NCBI RefSeq assembly: GCF_052180275.1
Contig: NZ_CP197465.1
Location: forward strand, 6,200,001-6,264,000
Direction: 5' to 3'
Origin: Kumtagia sp052180275
Lineage (GTDB): Bacteria; Pseudomonadota; Alphaproteobacteria; Rhizobiales; Rhizobiaceae
DNA length: 64,000 nucleotides
The notes under the pieces are model-generated. The model searched no databases. It saw only the letters and a program-made list of their open reading frames with translations, and had not been told where the DNA came from. This document shows, in pieces, positions 1 to 8,751 of the stretch. Made by a program: the position numbers and the translations under genes. How positions within the stretch are numbered: the first letter of the stretch is position 1; the number at the start of each line of letters is the position of its first letter.

Positions 1-928
1 TCGCCTTGGAGTCGATGCCGGCGCCGATCTGCCCGGCGACGATCTGAATCTCGCCGCTTGCCGGCGCGCCCTTGTCGTCGAACTTCAGCACCTCCATCGA
101 GTGGAATTGAACGCTGGTGACATCGGCGACGTAGTCGCCGCCATTGCCGGTCGCGAAGATCGTGTCGGTGCCGCTGCCGCCATTGGCGTATTCGGAAAAA
201 TCGCCGTCGAAATTGGTGAAGACGAAGGTGTCGTCGCCGCCATAGCCCGACATCTGGTCGTTGCCCGCGCCGCCGATCAGCGTATCGTTGCCGCTGACGG
301 GGTCGGCATTGGTGACCGCCTGTCCGGTCAGCGAGACGTTGAGGATAAAGTCGTCGTCGGCCTCTAATGTCTCGTTCACGCCGTCATTTAATTCCCGCAC
401 CTTGATGATGTACGTCCCGGCGTCGGCGAATGTGTGCTGCAGGAACGAGTCCAGACTGCTAAGCGAACCGATATCGGCAACGCCGTCGTCGTTGCTCGCC
501 AGAAGCGTCTTCCCGTCCGCTGAATAGATCTCGACGACCGTGTCGGTGCTGCCGGTATTTTCATCATCGCCGAAATCGATGTCGAGGGTGATTTCCGCGC
601 CGGCGGCCACGTCGACGGACCAGAACGCCTGGCCGCCATGCTGGCCGGAAAACAAGATGGAGGTATGCGGGATTGTCGTGGAATTGACGATTTCGGAATT
701 CTCGGCCGTGCTCCAGGGCAAGAGGTTACCGGTGATTTTAAAGGCGGCGCCGGCCGTTGCGCCGAAATCACCATCGAACGAGCTGAAGAAAAAGTCCTGA
801 TCGGCCAGAATCAGATCGTCGCCGCCAAGGCCGGACAGCGTGTTGTCAGGGGCATTGTTGGGAGAGTCGATGATGACATCCGCGTCCTCGGTCCCGGTCA
901 ACGGATTGCCAATAAATACCAATGCCAT
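1..928 (-). CDS. RTX/PPC-type calcium-binding secreted protein, C-terminus cut by window edge
   Basis: An open frame runs from an ATG at 928 to the left edge without a stop, giving about 309 visible residues. A strong GAGGGGG ribosome-binding site precedes the ATG. The protein is acidic and rich in Gly, Asp and Asn. A first RTX-like turn (GLGGDDLI) lies near residue 35. A beta-rich domain at about residues 85-205 resembles the pre-peptidase C-terminal (PPC) fold: it has FWSVDVAAG, an IYSADGKTLLASNDDG stretch and ends with AGTYIIKV. A clearer RTX repeat follows near residue 225 (GNDTLIGGAGNDQMSGYGGD). There is no N-terminal signal peptide, as expected for type I secretion with a C-terminal signal, which would lie outside the window. 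No secretion ABC genes are visible beside it. RTX repeats bind calcium once exported; enzyme or adhesin function cannot be told from this part. Confidence 0.85.
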   Translation of the reverse strand, partial: MALVFIGNPLTGTEDADVIIDSPNNAPDNTLSGLGGDDLILADQDFFFSSFDGDFGATAGAAFKITGNLLPWSTAENSEIVNSTTIPHTSILFSGQHGGQAFWSVDVAAGAEITLDIDFGDDENTGSTDTVVEIYSADGKTLLASNDDGVADIGSLSSLDSFLQHTFADAGTYIIKVRELNDGVNETLEADDDFILNVSLTGQAVTNADPVSGNDTLIGGAGNDQMSGYGGDDTFVFTNFDGDFSEYANGGSGTDTIFATGNGGDYVADVTSVQFHSMEVLKFDDKGAPASGEIQIVAGQIGAGIDSKA

Positions 929-1574
929 GTGAATTCCCCCTCAAGACGATCGTCTGCTGGCTGCCCCTCGCGCCCCTGCGGCGCACGGCATGCGAAGTAA
1001 GGTCAAACTTAAACGTGCCAGAAATTTCCAGGGCGCCCGGAACGCCGGTCTAGACGAAATAAGAGCCGGATACAGTCTGTCCCAGCCGGAATAAACCAGC
1101 CCGACCAACTCCGCGTTCGCGGCATTCGCCAACATCACTGGAAATACATGCACCCCCAAAGGCCAAAACCGGCCGGCACACCCCGTATGAATATTGCAAA
1201 TAATCATAGGATCGGCAATGAACAAAATTAAGGATGTTTTGCTGCATCCGTAACTAGCGGCAAGGTCGTCTGCATGCGCAAACGGTTCTCGCGCAAGAGT
1301 GGCAGTCGATCCAGCGCCGGCATCCCGATGCATTCATAGGTTTGGGGACTCACCGAAGCCGATTTTCTTGGTCTGCCGATTGGACCGTCTCCCCGGGGCG
1401 GCGGTCTCGCGCGCTTCGGCGTCGGTCCTGTTCGTTTCCGGCCGAGTCAAGGCATCTAATTTCAAGCTGGCCCACTTCGCCAACTCCGCGCGGGCTTGAC
1501 GCCTTGCGTCCCGCTTCGCTATCGGGTTGCGGCTCCGGCATCCTGCCGGACCGGCCTTTCTAGAGGGGACACCC
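929..1574. other. Intergenic region with hairpin next to the metK ribosome-binding site
   Basis: This 646-base gap lies between the divergent RTX-like gene and metK and holds no convincing gene. Directly upstream of metK, TCCGGCA (1534-1540) and TGCCGGA (1544-1550) form a perfect 7-bp stem with a three-base loop, ending about 12 bases before the AGAGGGGAC ribosome-binding site. It could affect metK translation. I could not match a known SAM riboswitch consensus here. The part from about 1000 to 1250 is more A+T-rich than its surroundings and should hold the promoters of both genes, but no sequence stands out. Confidence 0.4.
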
Positions 1575-2840
1575 GTGGCGCGCCAGAACTATCTCTTCAC
1601 GTCGGAATCCGTTTCGGAAGGACATCCCGACAAGGTATGCGATCGCATCTCCGACGAGATCGTCGATCTGGTCTACCGCGAGGCCAAGAAGTCCGGCATG
1701 GACCCTTGGGATGTGCGCGTCGCCTGCGAGACGCTGGCCACCACCAACCGCGTCGTCATCGCCGGCGAGGTTCGCGTGCCGAAATCCCTGCTCAAGCAGG
1801 ACAAGGACGGCAACGTCCTTGAGGACGCCAAGGAATTCCCGATCATCAACCCGTCGAAGTTCCGCTCGGTCGCCCGCAAGGCGATCCGCGCCATCGGCTA
1901 CGAGCAGAGCGGTTTTCACTGGAAGACGGCCAAGATCGACGTGCTGGTGCACGGCCAGTCCGCCGACATCGCCCAGGGCGTAGACAACGCCGCCGACAAG
2001 CAGGGTGAAGAGGGCGCCGGCGACCAGGGCATCATGTTCGGCTATGCCTGCACCGAGACGCCAGACCTGATGCCGGCACCGATCTATTATTCCCACAAGA
2101 TCCTGGAGCTGCTCGCCGCCGCCCGCCACGAAGGCAAGGGCGAAGCCGGCAAGCTCGGCCCCGACGCCAAGAGCCAGGTGACCGTGCGCTACGAGAACGG
2201 CAAGGCGGCGGAAGTCACCCAGATCGTGCTCTCGACCCAGCATCTCGACGACAGCTGGGATTCCAAAAAGGTGCGGCAGGTCGTCGAACCCTACATCCGC
2301 GAGGCGCTCGGCGACCTGAAGATCGCCGACGACTGCAACTGGTACATCAACCCGACCGGCAAGTTCGTGATCGGCGGTCCCGACGGCGACGCCGGCCTGA
2401 CCGGCCGAAAAATCATCGTCGACACCTATGGCGGCGCGGCCCCGCATGGCGGCGGCGCCTTCTCCGGCAAGGACACCACCAAGGTCGACCGCTCGGCCGC
2501 CTATGCCGCGCGTTACCTCGCCAAGAACGTCGTGGCCGCCGGCCTCGCCGAACGCTGCACCATCCAGCTTGCCTACGCCATCGGCGTCGCGCAGCCTCTG
2601 TCGGTCTATGTCGACCTGCACGGCACCGGCAAGGTGGACGAGGCGAAGCTCGAGGACGCGCTGCGCCACGTCATGGACCTGTCGCCCTCCGGCATCCGCA
2701 AGCATCTCGACTTGAACAAGCCGATCTATGCCAAGACCAGCTCCTACGGCCACTTTGGCCGCAAGCCCGGCCGCGACGGTTCGTTCTCCTGGGAAAAGAC
2801 CGACCTGACCAAGGCGTTGAAGCAGGCGCTGGCCGCCTGA
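1575..2840 (+). CDS. metK: S-adenosylmethionine synthetase
   Basis: MetK makes S-adenosylmethionine from methionine and ATP in the cytoplasm. The 421-residue product begins with the family's usual RQNYLFTSESVSEGHPDKV stretch. It carries the signatures GAGDQGIMFGYA (about residue 150) and GGGAFSGKD (about residue 295), which bind substrate and metal. I chose the GTG at 1575 because it follows AGAGGGGAC at normal spacing and gives the conserved N-terminus; the frame is also open to an ATG at 1527, but that would add 16 residues with no family similarity. trmB follows 16 bases after the stop, so the two are probably one operon in which a SAM maker precedes a SAM user. In many rhizobia lnt and a small HTH regulator lie upstream of metK; here an RTX-like gene does. 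Confidence 0.97.
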   Translation: MARQNYLFTSESVSEGHPDKVCDRISDEIVDLVYREAKKSGMDPWDVRVACETLATTNRVVIAGEVRVPKSLLKQDKDGNVLEDAKEFPIINPSKFRSVARKAIRAIGYEQSGFHWKTAKIDVLVHGQSADIAQGVDNAADKQGEEGAGDQGIMFGYACTETPDLMPAPIYYSHKILELLAAARHEGKGEAGKLGPDAKSQVTVRYENGKAAEVTQIVLSTQHLDDSWDSKKVRQVVEPYIREALGDLKIADDCNWYINPTGKFVIGGPDGDAGLTGRKIIVDTYGGAAPHGGGAFSGKDTTKVDRSAAYAARYLAKNVVAAGLAERCTIQLAYAIGVAQPLSVYVDLHGTGKVDEAKLEDALRHVMDLSPSGIRKHLDLNKPIYAKTSSYGHFGRKPGRDGSFSWEKTDLTKALKQALAA

Positions 2841-2856
2841 TCGCGACCTGAAGGAC

Positions 2857-3558
2857 ATGACCGGAGCGGAACGGCCGAGCCGCGCCACCGAGGGCTTTTT
2901 CGGGCGGCGCCGCGGCCGGCCGGTCGGGTCGCAGCAGGCTGTTGCTCTGGCCGACGGCTTGCAGCGCTACCGCCTCGACCTGTCCGCCCCCTGCCCCGCC
3001 AATCCGGCCGCGCTCTTCCCGATCCCGGTCTCGGCCATCCGGCTGGAGATCGGCTTCGGCGGCGGCGAACATCTCCTGCACGCGGCCAGCACCGAACCCG
3101 GCGTCGGTTTCATCGGCGTCGAGCCCTTCGTCAACGGCATGGCAAAAATGCTGGCGCGGATCGAGGCCGAGCCCCGGCCCAACCTGCGTATCTATGACGA
3201 CGACGCCATCCGGGTGCTGGAGTGGCTGCCGCCGGACTGCATCGACCAGATCGACCTTTTCTATCCGGACCCCTGGCCGAAGAAGAAACACTGGAAGCGG
3301 CGTTTCGTCAGCCCGGTCAATCTCGACCGCTTCGCCCACGTCTTGAAAAGCGGCGGCCTGTTCCGCTTCGCCTCCGACATCGACACCTATGTCAACTGGA
3401 CCTTGCAGCACTGCCGGGCGCATGCGGATTTCGAATGGCTGGCTGGCGAGGCGTCGGACTGGCACCAGCCTTTCGCCGGCTGGCCGGGCACCCGCTACGA
3501 AGCCAAGGCCATCCGCGAGAACCGGCGGCCGGCCTATCTGCGTTTTCGGCGGAGATGA
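2857..3558 (+). CDS. trmB: tRNA (guanine-46-N7)-methyltransferase
   Basis: TrmB places m7G at position 46 in the variable loop of tRNA, using SAM. The 233-residue protein shows the SAM-binding motif LEIGFGGGEHLL near residue 63 and the family signature YPDPWPKKKHWKRRF near residue 138, with the Asp-Pro-Trp and basic cluster used for catalysis and tRNA contact. The C-terminus keeps the TRYEAKA motif. An AAGGA lies just before the ATG. The gene starts 16 bases after metK and is probably cotranscribed with it. In many relatives the next gene is rimP; here a transporter and two-component region of about 8 kb separates them. Confidence 0.95.
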   Translation: MTGAERPSRATEGFFGRRRGRPVGSQQAVALADGLQRYRLDLSAPCPANPAALFPIPVSAIRLEIGFGGGEHLLHAASTEPGVGFIGVEPFVNGMAKMLARIEAEPRPNLRIYDDDAIRVLEWLPPDCIDQIDLFYPDPWPKKKHWKRRFVSPVNLDRFAHVLKSGGLFRFASDIDTYVNWTLQHCRAHADFEWLAGEASDWHQPFAGWPGTRYEAKAIRENRRPAYLRFRRR

Positions 3559-3753
3559 TTTTTCACGTCCGACGCGCGCATCGAAACGCCATAGCCGTCA
3601 ACGCAAAACACCGGAAAAACACGGTCAACCCGCATTTTTGACGGTCGACGTGAAGCCCACCACGCTCCTTTCGCGTTGGATTTTCCATAACCATCTGAAA
3701 TATCTCAATCTTCCGGACTTCACGTGCTTCGCGGCACAGGCCAGCGCAGCCGT

Positions 3754-5181
3754 TCATGCGACACCGCCGGTATCGCCGGCCATTGTACCGGCCTCCGAAA
3801 AGACCTGTGGAAACAACACCTTGACGCTCAGCCCCTTGCCTCCAGAGGCTTTCGACAGGTTGAGCGACCCGCCGAAAAGCGTTGCGATTTCCTCGACAAT
3901 CGGCAGACCGAGGCCGGCCCCCGGTTTCGCCTTGCCACCGCCTCTGGCGAAGCGCCTCCGCACCAGCACGATCTCGTCGGCCGTCAGTCCCGGCCCGCTG
4001 TCCTCGACCTCCAACACCACGGAATCATTGGTAAAAACGCGCACCGTGATCTCCGCGCCGCCCCACGCATAGACGATCGCGTTGTCGATCAGGTTGCGGA
4101 TGAGTTCGCCGACGAGCAGTGCATCGGCGCGGATGAAAAGCGGCTCGCCGCCTTCGAAACCGAGGTCTATGCCGGCCGAACTCGCCCTCATGATCTGCTC
4201 GGCGGTGATGTCCCGCGCCAGCTCGGTCAGGTCCAAGCCATTGAGCGCCTTGAGCTTTTCCGACATCGCCTCGTCGATCTTCGCCAGCAGCAGCAATTGC
4301 GCAAGGACCCGCTCGGCATGCGCCACCGCCTCATCGCCGGCCTTCGCGGCGTGTCGTGCTTCGTCCAGCGAGCCGGCCCGCGAGGCCAGGGCAAGCTGGG
4401 TGCGGATGATCGCCATCGGCGTCCGCAACTGGTGGCTGGCATTGCCCGTGAAGTGCCGCATCGCCCCAAGCGCGGCGTCCAGCCGGGCCATGAACGAGTT
4501 CACCGTGTCCACCAGACCCTGTACTTCCTGTGGCACAACCTGTTGAATTGGTTGCAGATCTCCGGGATTGCGCTCGGCGATCGCATCCCGCAACCGGTAC
4601 AGCGGCCGCAGCGAGGCGGTGACCGCGAACCAGACGATCAGCGCCGCGCCGGCGATCAGCGCGGCAAGCCTCAAGGTCGATCGCAGCAGGATCGCCCGCG
4701 CCAGCTGGGTCCGGGCGATCGTCGTCTCGGCTACGGTCACGACGAAGGGAATGGAGTTCACGCCGGTCGAAGCCGACCGCGCTAGCACAGCCAGTCGGAT
4801 CGGGTCCCCGCGAAACGTCGCATCGCCGTAAACTGTTGTTTCTCTTGGTACTCGGTCGATCGTCGGCAGTGTCTCGTAGCCGGTGATAAAGGTCCCCGGC
4901 GGTCCGTCAACCCTGTAGAAAACCCGGTCCTGAGCTGCAGAAGTAAGCATTTCCAGGGCCACATAAGGGATATCGACCTCCAGCGCCCCGTCCTCGCTGA
5001 CGACCACCCGCTCGGCAATCGCCAGCGCCGAGCCGGCGAGCACCCGGTCGGATACGGTGTTGGCCGTGACCACCGCCTCGCGATAAGTGTCAGCGAGCGC
5101 CAGCAGGCCGGCCAGCACGAGCGGCACGAGCAGCCAGGCAAGCAGCCGGCGGCGAAGCGAATAGGCGGCGGACGGCCTCAT
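3754..5181 (-). CDS. Sensor histidine kinase, TctE/QseC-like
   Basis: This 475-residue inner-membrane kinase has a first membrane helix at about residues 12-28, a periplasmic sensor domain of about 135 residues, and a second helix near 165-185 (LRLAALIAGAALIVWFAV). A HAMP linker follows. The H-box NASHQLRTPMAI, with the phosphorylated histidine, lies near residue 248. The ATPase domain has an N-box (LIRNLIDNAIVY), a G1 box (VEDSGPGL) and a G2 box (GAGLGLPIV). Its ATG overlaps the stop of the response regulator by four bases (ATGA), so the two are translationally coupled. The architecture matches the TctE family that controls tricarboxylate uptake, and a tctCBA transporter lies nearby. The ligand is not shown by the sequence. 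Confidence 0.9.
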   Translation of the reverse strand: MRPSAAYSLRRRLLAWLLVPLVLAGLLALADTYREAVVTANTVSDRVLAGSALAIAERVVVSEDGALEVDIPYVALEMLTSAAQDRVFYRVDGPPGTFITGYETLPTIDRVPRETTVYGDATFRGDPIRLAVLARSASTGVNSIPFVVTVAETTIARTQLARAILLRSTLRLAALIAGAALIVWFAVTASLRPLYRLRDAIAERNPGDLQPIQQVVPQEVQGLVDTVNSFMARLDAALGAMRHFTGNASHQLRTPMAIIRTQLALASRAGSLDEARHAAKAGDEAVAHAERVLAQLLLLAKIDEAMSEKLKALNGLDLTELARDITAEQIMRASSAGIDLGFEGGEPLFIRADALLVGELIRNLIDNAIVYAWGGAEITVRVFTNDSVVLEVEDSGPGLTADEIVLVRRRFARGGGKAKPGAGLGLPIVEEIATLFGGSLNLSKASGGKGLSVKVLFPQVFSEAGTMAGDTGGVA

Positions 5182-5855
5182 CCGGCAGGTTTCGACCGTT
5201 CGAGGTAATAACCGATGCCGCGCGCCGCCCTGACCGTGAGCCCATATGGCGCAAGCCTTTTTCGCAAGCGGCTGACATATTGCTCGATGGCGTTGGCGCT
5301 GAGATCGTCGTCGAAACCGGCGAGCGACTCGATGATCGCCTGTTTTGGAACGACCTTTCCCGAGCGCAGGAACAGCGTCTCCAGCAAGGTCCGCTCGCGC
5401 GCCGGAAGATCGATCGGCGTGCCGCCGGCCGAAAACGAGCGCGCGTTGAGATCCAGGGTCACCTCCCCAACCGAGACGGTCGTCGCCTTGAGCCCGACCC
5501 GTCGGCGCAGCAGTATGCGGACGCGGGCTTCCAGTTCGTCCACGTCGAACGGTTTTGTCATGTAGTCGTCAGCCCCGAGGTCGAGGCCACGCACCCGGTC
5601 GTCCAGTTGGCCCCGCGCCGAGAGGATCAGCACGCTGGCGCCGTTCTGGCGCGCGCGCAGCGCGCGCAAAACGTCGAGGCCGTCCATGTCCGGCAGGTTG
5701 AGATCGAGGATGACCAGATCGAAGCGTTCGGCGACCAGCACGGCCATCGCCGCCGCTCCGTCGCCAACGGCATCCACCGCGTAGCCGCCGCCCTTGAGCA
5801 CGGTCACCAGCCCGCGCGTCAGGGCTGCATTGTCCTCCACTACAAGAATGCGCAT
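5178..5855 (-). CDS. OmpR/TctD-family response regulator
   Basis: The 225-residue protein has a receiver domain with the acidic pair in VVEDN, the phosphorylated Asp in LVILDLNLPDMDG near residue 51, and the Lys of the MTKPF motif. A winged-helix OmpR/PhoB-type DNA-binding domain follows and ends with YVSRLRKRL and RGIGYYL. I chose the ATG at 5855 because GGGAGG precedes it and the receiver begins directly with MRILVVEDN; an upstream ATG at 5903 would add 16 unrelated residues. It precedes and overlaps the kinase gene and is divergent from the binding-protein gene at 5918, with only 62 bases between them. Those bases must hold both promoters, so regulation of the binding protein by this regulator is likely. 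Confidence 0.92.
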   Translation of the reverse strand: MRILVVEDNAALTRGLVTVLKGGGYAVDAVGDGAAAMAVLVAERFDLVILDLNLPDMDGLDVLRALRARQNGASVLILSARGQLDDRVRGLDLGADDYMTKPFDVDELEARVRILLRRRVGLKATTVSVGEVTLDLNARSFSAGGTPIDLPARERTLLETLFLRSGKVVPKQAIIESLAGFDDDLSANAIEQYVSRLRKRLAPYGLTVRAARGIGYYLERSKPAG

Positions 5856-5917
5856 CCGGCCTCCCTGCCACATCTTAGCCAGCCACGTGAAGGTTGTGAA
5901 CAAGGCCGCCCTGATGC

Positions 5918-6997
5918 ATGGTTCGCCCCATGCGCGCCGCGACCGGCATCGTTGCCCTTCTCCTCAGTTGCCTGCCGGCTTTCGCCGAGGCGCTTGTGTT
6001 TCCAGCGCTCAACGGCGACGCGGGCGCCCGCACGCTCACCGTCTATTCGTCGCTGGACATGCCGATCGCCAGGCCGATGATCGCCGGCTTCCAGAAGGCC
6101 AATCCCGAAATCGCCGTGCGCTACGAGGAACTGCTGACGTCCGACATTTACGACCGCATCGTCGCCGAGACGGACGCTGGCAAACGCACTGCCGACTTTG
6201 CCTTCTCCTCGGCGATGGATTTGCAGATCAAGCTCGCCAATGACGGCTACGCGCAGCAGAGCGACCTTGCGATGAGCGCGCGCTGGCCGCGCTGGGCGAA
6301 CTGGCGCAACACCGCCTATGCGCTGACCTTCGAGCCGGCCGTCTTCGTCTATCACAGACCGAGTTTCCGCGACGCACCTCCGCCGGCGACGCGCGGCCAG
6401 TTCGTGGATTATCTGAAGGCGCAAGGCGACAAGGCGTTCGGCCGCATCGCCACCTACGACATCGAGCGCTCCGGCGTCGGTTTCATGTTCCTGTCGCGCG
6501 ACCAGGAGCAGTTTCCCGACATATGGTCGGTGGTGCGGGCCATGGGCGGGGCCGGCGTAAAGCTCTATTCGACCAGTTCCGCCATCCTCGAGCGCATCGC
6601 CGACGGCCGCTTCGTGCTCGGCTACAATATCCTCGGCTCCTACGCCGCCGACTGGGCCGCCCACAATCCAGATGTCGGCATCGTGCTGCCGAAGGACTAT
6701 ACGATCGTCATGTCGCGGATCGGCCTTGTGCCGAAGGCGGCCAACGCGCCCGACCTCGGCCGCAAATATCTCTACTATTTCATGTCGGGCGAAGGCCAGA
6801 GCATCATGGCGCGCGAATTGCAGATCGCGGCTGTCAATCCCGACGTTTCCGGCGACAATACCGCGAACTCCATGCAGGCCTCGATGGGCGCACAATTGCG
6901 GCCGGTTCCGGTCACGCCGGGGCTGATGGTCTATCTCGACCAGGTGAAGCGTACACGGCTGATCAAGCGCTGGAACGAGGCTTTGCGCGAACAGTAG
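5918..6997 (+). CDS. Periplasmic solute-binding protein without its own permease
   Basis: The 359-residue product has a signal peptide (about residues 5-25, hydrophobic LLLSCLPAFA then AEA) and then a type 2 periplasmic-binding fold related to iron/spermidine-type ABC binding proteins (TLTVYSSLDMPIARPMI, ending with a helical region). An ATG at 5930 is an alternative start. No ABC permease or ATPase lies beside it. It is divergent from the two-component pair at 5178-5181 with only 62 bases between. The likely role is therefore a ligand-sensing partner for the TctE-like kinase, or a binding protein serving a distant transporter. The class is clear from the sequence; the sensory role is inferred from position. 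Confidence 0.82.
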   Translation: MVRPMRAATGIVALLLSCLPAFAEALVFPALNGDAGARTLTVYSSLDMPIARPMIAGFQKANPEIAVRYEELLTSDIYDRIVAETDAGKRTADFAFSSAMDLQIKLANDGYAQQSDLAMSARWPRWANWRNTAYALTFEPAVFVYHRPSFRDAPPPATRGQFVDYLKAQGDKAFGRIATYDIERSGVGFMFLSRDQEQFPDIWSVVRAMGGAGVKLYSTSSAILERIADGRFVLGYNILGSYAADWAAHNPDVGIVLPKDYTIVMSRIGLVPKAANAPDLGRKYLYYFMSGEGQSIMARELQIAAVNPDVSGDNTANSMQASMGAQLRPVPVTPGLMVYLDQVKRTRLIKRWNEALREQ

Positions 6998-7314
6998 AAA
7001 TGCCTGGCGATGTCGGGCATGATATCGCTCCGGCGTCAGTTAAATGACAGCTTGGCACTATAACGTGACCTCTATGCGGCCGTGGAGGCGGCAGGCTGAG
7101 GGGTCTGCGACAACTATTCGACGGCACAGGGAGTTCGGGAGGACTTCGGACATCGATCGCGGGCAATCGCCCTGCAGTGCGGGACCGGCGCAGGACGCCG
7201 GTATCGTTCCATTCCATCCATGGGGCGTGACCGTGTCGGCCGGGCGGCCGCCCCAAAACGCCATTTCGGCGCGGCCGCGCATCGCGGTCGCGCAACACAA
7301 AGGAGGAAATTTTC
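6998..7314 (+). promoter_or_regulatory. Leader region of the tctCBA operon
   Basis: These 317 bases lie between the orphan binding-protein gene and tctC and hold no gene I can support. They end with a near-perfect ribosome-binding site, AAGGAGGA at about 7301-7308, before the GTG start of tctC. Expression of tctCBA probably starts within this stretch, but no clear -35/-10 pair could be picked. Confidence 0.4.
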
Positions 7315-8259
7315 GTGAAACATTTCGTCTACGCAACGCTTCTGACCGGGCTGCTCGCCCTGCCGGCGCAGGCCGCGGACTACAAGATTCTGGCGCCTGC
7401 CGCTCCCGGCGGCGGCTGGGACCAGACGGCGCGCTCGATGCAGGCGGCCCTTCAGGACGAAGGCATCTCCAGCAACGTGCAGGTCACCAACGTGCCCGGC
7501 GCCGGCGGCACGATCGGCCTCGCGCAGTTCGTCAACCAGGCGAACGGCGACCCGACCCAGCTCATCGTCGGCGGCTACGTCATGGTTGGCGCGATCCTCA
7601 CCAACGCCTCGCCCGTGACACTCGAGCAGGTCACGCCGATCGCCCGCCTGACCGGCGAATATGAGGCTATCGTCGTTCCCGCCGCCTCCGACATCAAGGA
7701 CATGGCCGGCCTCGTCGAGAAGCTGAAGGCCGATCCGGGCGCGGTCTCCTGGGCCGGCGGCTCGGCCGGCGGCACCGACCACATCACGGCCGGCCTGATC
7801 GCCAAGGCCGTCGGCGTCGACCCGACCAAGGTCAACTACATCGCCTTCTCCGGCGGCGGCGAGGCGCTCGCCTCGGTGCTGGGCAACCAGACGACGGTCG
7901 GCATCTCCGGTTACGGCGAGTTCGCCTCACAGATCCAGGCAGGCACCCTGCGCATCATCGGCATCTCCAGCGACGAACGCGTCGCCGGCATCGACGCGCC
8001 GACCTTCAAGGAAGGCGGCGTCGACGTCTCGATCCAGAACTGGCGCATGGTCGCCGCCGCGCCCGGCATCTCCGCCGAGCAGAAGGCCGCGATCCTGGCC
8101 GACATCGAGAAGCTGAACGGCTCGGCCGCCTGGACGAAGACGCTTGCCGACAAGGGCTGGGCCAACACCTATCTCGCCGGCGACGCCTTCACCGAACAGC
8201 TCAAGAAGGACACCGCGGCGACCGGCGCGATCCTCAAGGACATCGGCCTGGTGAAATGA
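7315..8259 (+). CDS. tctC: Tripartite tricarboxylate transporter, periplasmic binding protein
   Basis: TctC/Bug-family proteins capture carboxylates in the periplasm for the TctAB membrane unit. The 314-residue product has a signal peptide (about residues 1-20, ending PAQAA) and the family's PGGGWDQTAR motif near residue 32, plus NVPGAGGTIG near residue 61. The GTG start is set by a strong AGGAGGA at normal spacing. The stop overlaps the start of tctB in ATGA. The adjacent TctDE-like regulators suggest induction by a carboxylate, but the substrate cannot be read from sequence; family members carry citrate, tartrate, glutamate or aromatic acids. Confidence 0.94.
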   Translation: MKHFVYATLLTGLLALPAQAADYKILAPAAPGGGWDQTARSMQAALQDEGISSNVQVTNVPGAGGTIGLAQFVNQANGDPTQLIVGGYVMVGAILTNASPVTLEQVTPIARLTGEYEAIVVPAASDIKDMAGLVEKLKADPGAVSWAGGSAGGTDHITAGLIAKAVGVDPTKVNYIAFSGGGEALASVLGNQTTVGISGYGEFASQIQAGTLRIIGISSDERVAGIDAPTFKEGGVDVSIQNWRMVAAAPGISAEQKAAILADIEKLNGSAAWTKTLADKGWANTYLAGDAFTEQLKKDTAATGAILKDIGLVK

Positions 8260-8744
8260 GCCTCGGCGGCCAACCGACTGGAGAGCGCCGTCCCGACCGG
8301 GCGGCGCTCGTCATTGCCATCGTGCTGATCATCGCCGGGCTCGGCATGGGCTGGGGAACCTTCACATCGGGCGGCGTCTCGATGAGCACGCCGGTCGGGC
8401 CGAAGACCGTGCCCTATATCATCGCCGGCGCGCTTGTGATCTTAGGTGCCTTGACAGCGGTTGCGGCCATGCGCGGCGATTTCCCCGAGCGCGAGCGGCA
8501 GGATTTTCCGCCCATGCTGTGGATCATCGGCGGGCTCGCAGTGCAATTGCTGACGATGAAGAGCGTCGGCTTCTCCATTGCCACCGGCCTGCTGTTCGCC
8601 GCCACGGCAAAGGGGTTTGGCAAGGGGCCGCTGTGGAAGACGATCCCGATCGGCATCGTCTTTTCCTTCGTGGTCTGGCTGCTTTTCGCCAAGGGCCTGC
8701 AATTGACCTTGCCCGCGGGCCCGCTCGAACGGCTCTTCCAGTGA
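8256..8744 (+). CDS. tctB: Tripartite tricarboxylate transporter, small membrane subunit
   Basis: The 162-residue protein has four predicted membrane helices, near residues 13-33, 45-65, 90-120 (split by a short turn) and 130-150, as expected for the poorly conserved TctB subunit. It overlaps tctC by four bases and precedes tctA by seven, so the three are cotranscribed in the standard C-B-A order. TctB forms the small membrane unit with TctA in this secondary transporter. Confidence 0.88.
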   Translation: MSLGGQPTGERRPDRAALVIAIVLIIAGLGMGWGTFTSGGVSMSTPVGPKTVPYIIAGALVILGALTAVAAMRGDFPERERQDFPPMLWIIGGLAVQLLTMKSVGFSIATGLLFAATAKGFGKGPLWKTIPIGIVFSFVVWLLFAKGLQLTLPAGPLERLFQ

Positions 8745-8751
8745 GATCAAA

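Noticed and set aside
1001..1021. Sigma-54-like TGGCACG element on the minus strand upstream of the RTX-like gene
   Set aside because: The -12 GC is not present at the required spacing, so it does not match the consensus.
1299..1574. SAM riboswitch in the metK leader
   Set aside because: Only a short hairpin is seen; no conserved core of the SAM-II or SAM/SAH types could be matched.
1560..2888. Long open frame of 442 codons antisense to metK
   Set aside because: It is a shadow of the metK codon pattern in G+C-rich DNA and resembles no family.
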